Positions 21,088 to 31,587 of a stretch of DNA of 64,000 nucleotides are shown piece after piece. Positions within the stretch are counted from its first letter, which is position 1; each line of letters begins with the position of its first letter. Where the stretch lies: assembly GCA_002049455.2 (NCBI GenBank), contig KV918944.1:89323-153322 (forward strand), written 5' to 3'. The notes under the pieces are model-generated. The model was given only the letters and a program-made list of their open reading frames with translations, did not search any database and was not told the DNA's origin. The translations under genes and the position numbers were made by a program. This stretch comes from Porphyra umbilicalis (taxonomy: Eukaryota; Rhodophyta; Bangiophyceae; Bangiales; Bangiaceae).

Positions 21088-22323
21088 GAGTCAGTCCTCC
21101 ATCCGAGGCAAGGGATAAGCGTCCTTCTTGGTGATGTTGTTTAACCGACGATAGTCGACACAAAATCGGGCTTTGCCGTTCTTCTTTGGTACAATTACCA
21201 CGGGGCTTGCCCAAGCACTATGGCTAGGGGCAATGACGTTGAGCTTCAACATCTTGTTGATCTGATCAGCGATGATCTGCCGTTTGAACGGCCCGGTTCG
21301 GTAGGGTTGGGCCCGTATGGGCAGAGCGTCGGGAGGAGTGACGATGGCGTGCTCCGTAGCACGGATGACGCCAAGGGTTCCATCCCACATAGACGAATGC
21401 GTCTTTAGCATGTCTCGAATCTGCTTGTGCAGGTACTCGGGTGCCTCACTGAGGTCGAGGTCCTCGAGTGGGTCACGACTTGCGTCGTCCGATGAGTTAT
21501 CAGTTCCACCCTTTGGGGTGTTGTCGTCCAAGACGGCGAAAAGCATCGGCCCTTGGTAGGGTTCGGCAAACCCCAAGGTAGAGTTCTTGCGAACAATGAC
21601 TTGGTCCTTGCCGAAGTTGCATAACTTGACCAGGAAGGGTTCGTCCGGTTTGACGATGGCGATGCCGCGGGCGACTGCCATGGACTTGTGTCGGCACAAC
21701 CGAATGTTCGGTGTGATGGTAACCATACCAGGCGTGTCGCACGTGGCCATGATCCACTCCTCCTTGTGTCCGTTGACACGCACCTGTTTGCAGGCTCGAA
21801 CCCGAGCGGGTTTATCTTTCCAGTGGCGGTCCCACGCGCTGTCGTTAAGACAAGCTAAGATCGGCGTTGGCCGAGGTTGCTCTTCCGTGCATCGCACGTG
21901 CTCTTGCCAGACGATCTTGCGCAAGCGCGGCAGAATGCCCTCAATGTTTTGTTCAATGAACTCGGTGCCAAGAATGCACGGGACTGACAAGTTGTCGGCA
22001 ACGAGGAATCGGTCAAATAGACGCACACCTCCGGTGTCTACATACAGATGTATGGCATACTTCGTCACAAGACGATTGTTGTTTGCATCTCGGATGCGCG
22101 GAAGCGTAGTCAACTCTTCGGCGTAAGCCATCCAGTTCGAAGGGAGAACACTAGTTCGCACTATGTTCACCCCGGCGCCCGTGTCTAAGACATGGCGGCA
22201 ACTTCGCATTACGCGCAGGCATGGGCCTAACGTGGCTGCGATCTCATAGTGCCGAAGGGCACGACGTAAGAGTCTTGTCACCGTACGCTTTCGCGTTCCG
22301 CCGGGCAACCCCAAGTTGGGCAC
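21088..22323 (-). pseudogene. Retrotransposon pol: aspartic protease and RT N-terminus
   Basis: Protease active site HVLDTGAGVNIV with the later hydrophobic ILGTEF. The RT N-terminus has IAPSHSAWASPVVIVPKKNG and ARFCVDYRRLNNITKKDAYP. It stops at TGA 21088-21090 after PLPRMED; relatives have a residue of the 'PlPr-dd-ldqL' motif here, so this is a point nonsense change. Pol is in the -1 frame relative to gag, and its frame is open upstream through the gag stop. The coordinate 22323 marks the first possible start (GTG), but production as a Gag-Pol fusion by -1 frameshifting is more likely. Confidence 0.9.
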
Positions 22324-22328
22324 CCGGC

Positions 22329-23975
22329 CTAGAAGTTTTTCGAGTCGTCCACGGCGTCGGCCGGATGCTCGACTTCGTCTTCCTCGACGTTACCGTCGGC
22401 AAGGGCATGAACACCGATAGGCAGTTGCCGACGCTCGCGACGGCGATAAGGCTCGGCACACTGTGCGGCGAAGTGCCCCGGCTTGTTACAGTTGTAACAG
22501 ATGTCAGCCCGATTGGCTTGAGGGACGGCGGCCCGAGGGGGCGGCGGGGTGCGAACCGGTGTGAACGGTCGTTCCGTCGTCGTCCGCTGGTCTTGTGTCG
22601 CGTAAACGACTTTGATCGCCGTTGGGCGGGTCATCTTGAGTTGCAAACGCAACTTGTTCGTACCTTCCCAATACATCTGGGCGGTGGCGACCGTCTCAGA
22701 CAGGGTTCGGTCGGGGAACTGGTCGTTCAGTACCCGTACGTGCGCTTGCACAAGGTCCGAAAGACCAGTGATGAAGACGTCCTTAACGTCTTGGATGTCG
22801 AACAAACCGTTCAGGAGGTCGCATTGCGTTTCCAGGCGATGACCAAAGGCCGTGGGCGCCTCGTTGTCTTGTTGCTTCATCGTAATGATGTCTTGATAGG
22901 CGTTAGCCATAGTTGCGTGTGTCGCATACTTCGAAAGAAGCCAGTTGACGGCATCTCCGTAGGTACGGATGGCGTAACGCATACGTCCGAGGGTGCTGTT
23001 TAGCGCGCCGGAGAAGGCCATCTTGGCGTTGCCGGCTAGTCGAAAGACCATAAGCGGGAGGGCTTGACCGTGCGTCAGCCCAGCCGCGTCGCACGCGCGG
23101 CGAAAGGTCGTCAAGAACGTGAAGATGCCCAACGGCAGGGCTCCCGTGAATGGCTGTTGCCCATGGAACGCTCCGTCCAAACGTTTGTTGAGACGGTGCG
23201 ACCGCTGTGCCTCTTTAGGCGTATACGTCAGTTGACGGCGGATCAGGAAGTACGTCCTGTAGTCCAGGAGTGTCTTGAAGCGGCTATTAGCCGGGCGGAT
23301 CACCTTGATCCTATCGGCTTTTTCAAGCCGCTCCTTCCGTTTGGTGGGGGGCGCGGGGCGCTTGCGCGCGGCCGCGTCCGACTCGCTCGAGCTGTCGCTC
23401 GGCGAGGACCCACTTGGGGGCGACGGCGGGTTTGGGGGCCCGTGGCCATCGTCCGAAGAGGACGTGTCCGTCGCGTTGGGGTTGTCGTCGTCTGACGACG
23501 TCGGGCTTGACCCAGAAGCGGAATCGTCGTAAGATGAGGAAAGCGCGGCGTTAGCCGGAGCGTCCTTGCGGACGGACTTGTCCTTAATCGCCTTGCTCGT
23601 CTTCTTGACGTCCTTGGTCTTGTCGCCCGACTGGCGGCGAGACTTAGCCACACGGCGTTCCTCCTCATGGGAGTCGACCTTGCGCAGGGCCTTGACGTCG
23701 TCGACCAACTTGTCATTGGCTCGCGCCAGAGACTCGTTAGTCTGTTCTTGGGCCGTTAGGCGTCGCTGAAGTGCTTCAACGGCCGCCTTCAGGCTCTCCA
23801 CCACCTGCATCTGCCCAGAGGCGGCTTGATCCGCAGGGATGGGAGGAGTTGGAGCACCGTCCGTTGGGGCGTCGGAGGCGGCAGGAGTGCCCTGTCCCCC
23901 GCCCGGCGGCCGGTAGCCAGCTGGCAACTTGCCGTCTCTGGCTCGCCGAGTGCCGCCGGTACCACCAGTAGACAT
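22329..23975 (-). CDS. Retrotransposon Gag
   Basis: 548 residues from ATG 23975, intact. The N-terminus is Gly/Pro-rich, followed by a predicted coiled coil (VESLKAAVEALQRRLTAQEQ), a Ser/Asp-rich acidic linker, a basic patch, the capsid-like region (RLAGNAKMAFSGALNSTLGR ... YATHATMANAYQDIITMKQQ), and a CCHC zinc knuckle (CYNCNKPGHFAAQC) near the C-terminus. It would assemble the particle and bind the genomic RNA. Just before its stop (22329-22331) the minus strand has an A-run, G-AAA-AAC, a possible slip site for entry into pol. Confidence 0.93.
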   Translation of the reverse strand: MSTGGTGGTRRARDGKLPAGYRPPGGGQGTPAASDAPTDGAPTPPIPADQAASGQMQVVESLKAAVEALQRRLTAQEQTNESLARANDKLVDDVKALRKVDSHEEERRVAKSRRQSGDKTKDVKKTSKAIKDKSVRKDAPANAALSSSYDDSASGSSPTSSDDDNPNATDTSSSDDGHGPPNPPSPPSGSSPSDSSSESDAAARKRPAPPTKRKERLEKADRIKVIRPANSRFKTLLDYRTYFLIRRQLTYTPKEAQRSHRLNKRLDGAFHGQQPFTGALPLGIFTFLTTFRRACDAAGLTHGQALPLMVFRLAGNAKMAFSGALNSTLGRMRYAIRTYGDAVNWLLSKYATHATMANAYQDIITMKQQDNEAPTAFGHRLETQCDLLNGLFDIQDVKDVFITGLSDLVQAHVRVLNDQFPDRTLSETVATAQMYWEGTNKLRLQLKMTRPTAIKVVYATQDQRTTTERPFTPVRTPPPPRAAVPQANRADICYNCNKPGHFAAQCAEPYRRRERRQLPIGVHALADGNVEEDEVEHPADAVDDSKNF

Positions 23976-24205
23976 ACTGGGACCTGAACAAAGTGTTCCG
24001 TCTTGGCTTACGCCCTGCGCGCCAACGTCGGAGATCTCAACCGTGATGCCCCCGGCACCACGCCCACAAGTCGATGGCTAACGCCCCGCGCGCCAAGCGA
24101 CCGTATCGACACCGTCACAATGCCACGAGGCAGCGAGAAAGTTCTCGGGGACACCGTGCCGCGAGGCACGATGAAGGCGAGGGTATCCCCTGCTGCTCCA
24201 CCAAA

Positions 24206-24598
24206 TGTGGTATTAATAACGTTAGTTCAATTACCAGTGTACTGAGACCGACCGTAGCCAAGCAATAAAGCGAGTTCTATCGCCGTCGCGGCGCAGAAGA
24301 AGACCTCTTGTTGAATGGCATCCGATGGGGAGCCGGGTGGTGCCCACGACGGCGACCCTGGACCCACGGTGGTTTAATACAAGCAACGGCACTGGTCGAT
24401 CGACCATCCGATCAATCGATCGTAATGAGTGCCGGCAGACAGATAAGACAGGCAAGCAAACAAACAATAAAAAATAAACAATGCGGAAGTAACCCCCCAA
24501 AGGGCGTGCCACAAGCCGAGTCACACAAATCCGTGGATTCAGCCAGTCAAGGGGGCTACTCGTGGCTAATTGCCAATTGGAAGCAGAGATATGCTACA
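24206..24598 (-). repeat. LTR (5' LTR of the minus-strand retrotransposon)
   Basis: 393 bp, same ends as 15471-15863. Transcription of the element would start here and run leftward. The sequence just inside it on the minus strand (TTTGGTGGAGCAGCAGGGGA) has the TGG expected at the start of a primer-binding site. Confidence 0.95.
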
Positions 24599-24694
24599 GG
24601 GATTGAGGACTTCGGCCGCGTGGCCATCGACCGCGGCCGCGAGCCGGCGCTCCTCGTGCCAACCTACACCCCGCACCGTGGGGCGGTGGAATGA
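24599..24694 (+). pseudogene. Right part of the open frame split by the LTR retrotransposon
   Basis: Continues the frame that breaks off at 15470: IEDFGRVAIDRGREPALLVP, then TYTPHRGAVE and a stop. See the left part at 15311-15470. Confidence 0.4.
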
Positions 24695-25690
24695 ATTACG
24701 CAAAGTGTGTTGGCAATGCCGGAGCACCATTTCGGCTTCCGTGTCTGGTGCACCGAGAACCAGATAATTTCGCAACACCGACGCGACCTCAGCGCCAAGC
24801 CGATTGTCGCTCCGCCTCTGGTTGGGAGGATGGGCCTGGACGTGCGTGCAGTGCGCTCTCCTCCGAGGGCAAGGAACCGGGTCTGGCTGCATGCAGGCTG
24901 CGAGCCTCTGTGACATGCTGACTGCCTCACTCTGTCAGTCGGACTGGTGCTTGTGGTTGGCTGCGCTCTTTCCGTACTGTTCCCGACAGCGCTCTGGCCG
25001 CCACCGAAGCCACCGCTGGTGTCGGCGCACTACCGACGACTCTTGGCTGCTGCTAGTACGACTGTCCCGTCATCCCTACCACCGCTCTGCATGCTCGCTC
25101 AAAAACGAGTACCTTTTCCGCCTCTTGCGTTATCCTCCTCCATTGAACCCAGTACGTTACTCTTCTTCTGCTCCCCGTCTATGTCGCCACGTCTGCCAAT
25201 GTGGGCTCTGTGGTGGTCGCCGACCAAATCCGGCAGTAGACCGAGTGTACTGTGGTGGGTGGTGAGCGGGTGGTGAGGAACGTCTAGAGTCTCTCTATTC
25301 ACGGCTTCTTACTCAACTCTGAGAACAATCCTCGCCAGCTCCGTCACAGTGTTTCCCCCATTTTGCGCGTCTCGCGTCTCTTGGCGTACTGTGCGATGTC
25401 TGTGTAGACATGCAGCAAGATGATCCCCCCCCCCTTGTCGTGGAACCGGTGACTCCTGGCTTTGCTTGTTCTGCCCGCGCGTATTCGTCTCGCACACAAC
25501 GCGCATGCACCACAATAGCGTTCGCCACCCAAGTCGGAATCGACTGGTCCCGCCGGCCAACTTGGTCGAACTCCACGAGTGTCCGGCCGCCACAGATCGG
25601 GCCCGAGCCGTCTTCCACACGAGTCGCACGCCGCCACCGTCGCGGCCTCCTCCTAGTGCCGTCGGTGACGGAGGGTAACCTCCGCCGTCG
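24695..25690. other. No supported gene
   Basis: Short overlapping frames only. The sequence leads into the CACTA-like remnant and may include its degraded 5' part. A minus-strand frame at 25313-26101 is long but Arg/Gly-rich and runs antisense to the transposase homology. Confidence 0.3.
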
Positions 25691-28600
25691 GCGCCCACTC
25701 CCTTGGCCGTACCTGAATTTGACGGACAGCAACTTCTGCTGGGCGGGCTGGGCGTGGTGCACGTGCCAGACGACGCGTACGTATGGGAGTCGCTCGCGGC
25801 GCAACGCCGGCGCAACGTGTTCCACACGTCGGCGGCCGCGCGCATACGGACCTACTACGAGTAAACTCCTGAGGCGGGCAAGACGCGGCGACTCGTCCAC
25901 TCCTTCGTCGGGCAGCGTCCGTCGGTACTCAACACGCCAGCACTCCAAGAGACTCTCAAGGTTGCCCTGAGTGCGGGGGGGGCGGGCCTGTCTCAAGTCG
26001 ACCAGATTTCGTACTTGTCTGTGCTCCTTTTGGCCCAGCAAGGCGGTCGTGCGCAGCGTCGTCGCGGACCTCGCGGCGCTCCAAGACCGAGACATCGGCA
26101 CCTACCGCGAGAAGATGCAGTCCACGATCCGCACCCCGCTTCTCCCATTGATGGCTCTGACGACGGAAGCTCTGGTGAGGATGACGGAGAGATTGCGCGC
26201 TCGTTTAAAAACCAAAATTCGTTCGTGGCCGCAGTGCGAGGCGAGCAGCGGAGGGTCCTGTCAAAGCTGTGCTGGGAGCAGACGCCTTTGGACGTGGAGG
26301 GCGCCACCTATCTGGTGTACTGGCGTGACCTCTTACAAACCGCCCTTGAGCTGCTCAAGAACGCTGGCAATGTCCAGCTGTGGGCCGGGGAGCTGAGCGT
26401 GGGATCGGACGGCTCCCGCATGCGTTCCGAGATAATGTACAGCGCCTTGTTCGTCTCCGAGGAGGCGACGGTCCGTCGGCGGCACGGGCCGCTCTGCTTT
26501 GTGCTGGGCGTGCAACTGTTTGTCGACGAGGCCTTCGTGTCTTGGTCAGGCGCACACTACATATATCCCATTCGGGTACGCGTCGTCAATGTCCCAGACC
26601 GGATTGTGCAGTGGGCTACCGTGGGCTTCATCCCGCACGTGGGAAAGCCCGTTGCTCGCACGGCGGCCGCCCGGCGACGGGCGAGTGACAGCCGCAACGC
26701 CGTCTTGCAGCATTGCATCGCCATCCTCCTGCGCAACTTTGTGGTCGCGAGCCGAACAGGTGTCTCGGTACAGTTTCCGGGCCAGCAGACGCTAACTGCC
26801 GTGCCTCGCGTTGTCGGTCTCGTTGCTGATCAGCTCAGCGAGCGCTCGGTGCTCTGCCTCATGGGCAACGCATGCGAGTTCTCTTGCTCTCATTGTATGG
26901 TCCGGCGGGGCGTTGCCGGTGGTTGGGGTGTATTGGGTGCGCCTGCGAAAAACGTGACGGCTCTCCTTGATGCGCAGCTGGACGCGACTATCACCCGCAA
27001 TGGTGACCCGCGACCGTCCCTTCGCAAGCAGTTGGGTACTGAGCACGCTGCGTTTGCATTTGTGCCAGCTCTTGGTGCAGTGTGGGGTCTTGCACCCGAC
27101 AACAACCCGCTGCTTGAAATCGTCTCGTTCGTCGTCCTCCATGTTTGGAAGCTCGGCATCGTGCGCATGATTGCCCAGCGATTCCCGTATTTTTTGCAGA
27201 TCGCTTGTGCGGGAAGCGACGCTCGTCTCAGGCCTTTCCCGGACACTTTGGAGGCGTTGAACTTGCGCGCCTGGGAGATGGGGCACCTCTGCGTGCCGGC
27301 TCCAACGCCACCTGGGTACGTTAGTGTTCACTTCACTGCATAGCGGTCATTTCCATTTGTGGTGCTGAAGGCGTTGCTCGGCTCGGCGGTATCTTCGAGT
27401 CACCTGTCGCACTCCAAGCGACACGACTGACGGGCTAGCCTCTTGGTGCATTGATGTTTGCTACTCCATTCGGGCTGATACTGCCTGTGTGATAGATATT
27501 TTGTCCCCCCAACTGACAAGCAGTTACAGATGACTGGGCGACAGTGGCGCTATGCTCTGTCCATGATGCCGCATATTGTGGCGGGCGTCTGCGGGCCCGC
27601 CGAAGTTGTACCTGTACGGCGCCCAGACGCAGAGCCTGCGGTGGCTGTCGCAGAAGATGGACGGTCTTCCGGTGACTTAGACGAGCTCGATGGCGGCCAT
27701 GACCTGGGCGGTTCAGGGCTTGAGTCCGCCGTCGAGGTCCTTCCCGCGCCCCAGGTGCCCGACGTCTTCTCTTCGGTGAATTACCGGCTACTGTATGTCA
27801 CACTTCCACTGCACAGGGTAGTGCTCGACGTGTAATTTCGTATGGCGCTGCTCGATGGGCGGCTGATGGGTGATAATGTCGCGGAGACGACGCGCATGTC
27901 TGAGAAGCAGATGCAATCCCTGGCGAAGGAGGCGCGGCAGTTCGTCGTCGAGTACGTCGACCTTCTCTTTGGACCGGCACACACCACTAAGGTGCACCGC
28001 TTTGCCAATCACTTGCTTGCGGCGCTGCTTAGAAACGGCAACCTTTGGGAGTGTGACACGAGCGAAAACGAGGCCCTGCACGGACCCTGCAAGAAGATGT
28101 ACGCTCGCACCAACAAACGCGGACCTTCTATCGTATTGCAGATGATGCGTGCGGCCGAGAATCAGGCGGAGGTGCTGCGTGAGCTGAGATTGCTAAAAGA
28201 CGAGGACGAAGACGGCGGCGGCGGAGTCAACCATCTGCTGCTCCTGTCAGAAGACATCATCGATGGCGTCGACGTCGGGACGGCGCCGACTTTGTCATTG
28301 TCCAGGTCCAGTCGCGGACTTCAGACGAGCGTTGCGGAAGCGGAACAACTTCCAGGCATGGCTCTGCTGGGGTTGCTGCTCGGCAATGCCTCCGACTGTT
28401 CTTTAGTCGTGTCTTCCTCCTTCACATTCCACTGTTCGTTCGAGTGGGGTGCGTCTTCGGAGGTTCAGACGGCATGCGCTACCGACTTGTACTTGGGCAA
28501 GCCGCGCTATGACCATATCTGGTACGCTCGCGAGAACGACCGGCGTCAGCTTGGGTGGGTGCGACTAGTGGTGCGCAAGGTCGGCGGGGCTGTTGACGAC

Positions 28601-28852
28601 TTCGCAGGCGTGCGACGGTTGGTGGAGGTGCCTTCGATATCTGGGTGCTCCCTGTCGTCGGCGGGCTGTAAGAGGATGGAGTGGCTATTCGAAGGTTTGA
28701 ATGCTGCCTGGCCGGCTTTGGTTCGTGTTCCGTTGACCAGCGTACTGCGTGTCGAGCACGTGGTGCCTGAATTTGCGGACCTGAGCGACCGGCGCGGCTT
28801 GCGCGCCGTACCGTCAAACACCCACGACACGGCCGCAGAGCGCCACGCGTAG
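25691..28852 (+). pseudogene. CACTA/Plavaka-like transposase, degraded
   Basis: Plus-strand pieces in one phase. The first (from about 25691, VPEFDGQQLLLGGLGVVHVP) is cut by TAA at 25862-25864. The next is open to 27343 and contains LSVGSDGSRMRSEIMYSALF, YPIRVRVVNVPDRIVQWATV-GFIPHVGKP, VGLVADQLSERSVLCLMG and a CSHCMVRRG zinc-like motif. These match the order found in Plavaka-type CACTA transposases ('yP-yl-igNiP ... lgyiP ... aD--eq ... CP-Cl-p'). A GTACGT at 27316 and CAG at 27521-27529 suggest an intron, but no junction restores the frame cleanly. A piece at 27530-27835 (LTGRQWRYALSMMPHIVAGV) and one at 27842-28852 (KVHRFANHLLAALLRNGNLW, CDTSENEALHGPCKKMYART) complete the C-terminus; a TAA at 27833 separates them. 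Element ends were not found. Confidence 0.6.
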
Positions 28853-29870
28853 CGCTTCTTTACGAACCACTTCTTCCTTTTCACGTCGCGCGTGCTCAAC
28901 CCGGGCAGTTACCTTGTAACCGACGGCGCGGTGGGGTGGCGGGGCGGTGGGCGGTGCGGCGGTGGAAGCGGGGGTGGTGGGGCGGCCGTGGCGCGGTGGG
29001 GTGGTTGTGGGGGGAGGCGGTGGAGCAATGGGCTGATGGGGTGGTGGGGGAGGGGGCGGTGGGACAGTGGGGCGGTGGGATGGTGCGTCGGAGTCGTCAC
29101 CAAGGGAGGACAGCGGCGGGGGCTGGCTGGAGATGGCTCCAGAGACGGGCTGTGAGATGGAAAAGCGGGCTAGTTTGGAGCAGCCAGCACCGGATGGTTC
29201 CGTAGCGACCAAACGAGAAACAGAAAAACCGCCGGTGTGAGAAACGCTGCCGGTGAGACGATGGCATGCTGACGCCAAGGCAGAACACGTTTATAAGCCG
29301 CGTCCAACGTCGTGCGCCCCGTATCACAAGAAGAGATGCAAGTGACGCCTGAGGCATGGCGATGTCGATCAGTTTTCTATCTTGGGTTGGCTGTTCACGC
29401 CAACCTGTGCGATGGAGCAGAGGAATATCTCTCGGTCTCGCCGCGCGTGGTCAGGGCAATCGCACTCAGCAGTGCGACCCTCAAGGCAGTCCCTTCTCGT
29501 AAATAGTCGTTTTTTTTGCATGGGAATGCTCGCAAAAAGCTGGTCCCTCCTGCTGGCAGTCCCGCATTAGAGATGCCAAGTCGCGATATGTGCTATCGCG
29601 TAGCATATCAGTGCCGTAGGACGTGCTTAACCGGCGGCAGTGAGCCTGGGTCCTCGAGGCATCCTTTCACATGCACAGTCCCCCCGCACGACAGGCCAAC
29701 AGCGACACCGAACAGAATGACGTGCTGTTCGGGCTTGGTTGCCCGAACAAGCGGCCCAACAGATGGGCGTTTGTTTGGCAGTTACCCATCAGGCTAATCT
29801 GTTCGGCGTTTCGTTGGGCTGCCGCCTGCACCGCCGATCGTCGGCCGTGCCGTCCTCTTGGTGCTGCTCA
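28853..29870. other. GT-rich simple sequence and unassigned DNA
   Basis: 28925-29090 is a GGTGGGGCGGT-type purine/T simple sequence. The remainder has lower GC and no recognisable gene. Confidence 0.4.
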
Positions 29871-29878
29871 TGCAGCGC

Positions 29879-30331
29879 AGCGGGCCCAGAACTGTCGTCA
29901 AAAGCATGTCTGTTTTTGCCTGTTTGGAGCCTCTTGGAGGCCCGTGTTCCTGTTTGAAGAAACAGATTTCCTGTGCGAAAAACAGATCGACCCCCCTTTA
30001 CAGGCTTTCAGAGGCCATCCCATGCGAGGTCCTTGCATATTTGTGTTTGCGAGAACAGGAATCGTTCCTCACTCCACACCTTGCGCCTGCTAGCATGGCC
30101 ATAGATGCTTCTCCGCCTCTCTCTATTTCTGGAAGGGTGAAGTGTATACGTCTTATGCTGCGTCTCTCTTTTTACGAGTGGAGATGCATCTATCCCGGCG
30201 AACAGATGATTTTGGCGCCCTTTCTGGAAAAAAACAGCCTTGACAGAGCCCCAGGGCGATTTGCAGATAGTCTGTTCGTCCCAAAACACACAAAAGCAGA
30301 CGTGCTCTTGACGACAGTTTTGGGCCCGTTG
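29879..30331. mobile_element. hAT-like nonautonomous element (453 bp)
   Basis: Inverted termini of at least 40 bp: the left end has CGGGCCCAGAACTGTCGTCA and the right end, read inward, has CGGGCCCAAAACTGTCGTCA. Flanks TGCAGCGC (29871-29878) and TGCAGGGC (30332-30339) look like an 8-bp target duplication with one mismatch, as in hAT elements. No coding capacity. Confidence 0.55.
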
Positions 30332-30810
30332 TGCAGGGCATCGCGCCCATCGGCACCCTTGCACTCGATCCGTCGAGTCGGTCGTACTTGATCCGGTTCG
30401 TACTTAACCGTACGCGGCACGCGTTGCCCCAAAGTATCCTTGGTCCGACAACACAGATTTTCATGAGCTCCTAGGTCCGGTGACCTGGCAAGCGTCATCA
30501 TGACGGGTGATCCCGCGTCCATCCCGCACCGTGTCAATCGGGTGGCCTCCCACAAGTCGAGCTGACAGCTAAGGCCATGCATACATACACTATCACGAGG
30601 GACGCCCGCCAGCCAACGCTGCGCGGCGCCCAGCACGGCCAGCACACCGACGTGGACCACCGCGGCTCCTGGCACCCAATCAGTCGCTTAATTTGCGGTC
30701 TGTGGGCAGGGGGCCACTCGCGCGGGACCCCTGATGACGTGATGAGCGCAGCGGGCCCACTCTCTCGTCCTCAAATCTGCGCCACCGCATCGTCTTCGCT
30801 GCTGTCAAAG

Positions 30811-31192
30811 TAGGGTTGCTCAGAACGCCCAGGGCGTCGTTAAGGGCGTCATTAAGGGCGTCACCAGGGCGTCATTTGGGCGTCGTGCGCCCCTAACGCC
30901 CCAACTCAAAAGGGCGTCAGGAAGGCGTCGCGAAGAGAAAGACTTCCGGGGGTCTACAAGATTCAGCAGGTGGCGGCTGTGCACCTTGGTTGGGGACAGG
31001 CACCCAGTCTTGAAACAGAAAATGACATATGAGTGCACAGTATGGGTGCCACTTTGATATTATGATGAATACGGAGGGTGCTACTTGGGGCGTCGTTGGG
31101 GCGTTTTGACTGCCTAATGGGACGTCAGTAAGGCGTCTTATCCGTCGCGCGCCCCTGACGCCCCCCAAATAGGGGCGTCGTGTGCAACCTTA
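30811..31192. mobile_element. hAT-like nonautonomous element (382 bp) with exact 8-bp target duplication
   Basis: Starts TAGGGTTGCTCAGAACGCCC; its right end read inward starts TAAGGTTGCACACGACGCCC. It is flanked on both sides by TGTCAAAG (30803-30810 and 31193-31200). The interior is built of GGGCGTC-type short repeats in both orientations. The opposite arm of the inverted duplication carries a single TGTCAAAG here and no insertion, so it is a natural empty site. Confidence 0.88.
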
Positions 31193-31410
31193 TGTCAAAG
31201 CCACCATCGAGGGCTTGGCCACGTTTTCCTTGCTGTCATGTCGGCGAGGCGAATCAGCATGCTCTGCAGAGCCGTGGGGCAAGGCAGCAGCTGCTGCCTT
31301 GCCCCACCGCGCCCGCTGCTTCCTCGCCAGAGGCGCGGGCTGCGTGGCGCGGCACACGCAGTACGCGCTGCGGGGGCCAGCAAAGGTCGGGCCCTCCGCA
31401 ACCATGCCGC

Positions 31411-31417
31411 TATAAAG
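31411..31417 (+). promoter_or_regulatory. TATA box of secreted-protein gene, copy A
   Basis: TATAAAG 171 bases upstream of the ATG at 31588, in a GC-rich context (GCCGCTATAAAGTTGC). The same box is kept in copy B at 34801-34807. Confidence 0.55.
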
Positions 31418-31587
31418 TTGCTCCCCGAGCCGCGTCCACAAACAGCTACTCCTCTTCTCATTCACAACCACACCGCCCACCAGTGGCCCACACGCCCTCG
31501 CCTCCCCTCGCTTCCCGCCCGCTCACCCACCTGTCACAGCAAACACCCCACACCCCACCCAACCTCCCGACCCCCACCCCCACCACC

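Larger units (their letters stand above)
15471..24598 (-). mobile_element. Ty3-type (chromovirus-like) LTR retrotransposon, full length
   Basis: 9.1-kb element on the minus strand: 5' LTR (24206-24598), gag, protease-RT-RNase H-integrase, chromodomain, extra C-terminal domain, about 2 kb of GC-rich minisatellite, 3' LTR. A plausible tRNA primer-binding site starts three bases inside the 5' LTR on the minus strand (TGGTGGAGCAGCAGGGGATA); the matching tRNA was not identified. Domain order RT-RNase H-integrase-chromodomain places it in Ty3/Metaviridae. It is young but damaged: LTRs differ at 10 of 393 sites, gag is open, and pol has two in-frame stops. Confidence 0.93.

Noticed and set aside
27300-27540. 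A precise intron 27316-27523/27529 in the CACTA-like gene
   Set aside because: Donor and acceptor consensus are present, but neither acceptor restores an open frame, so only a possible intron is stated.
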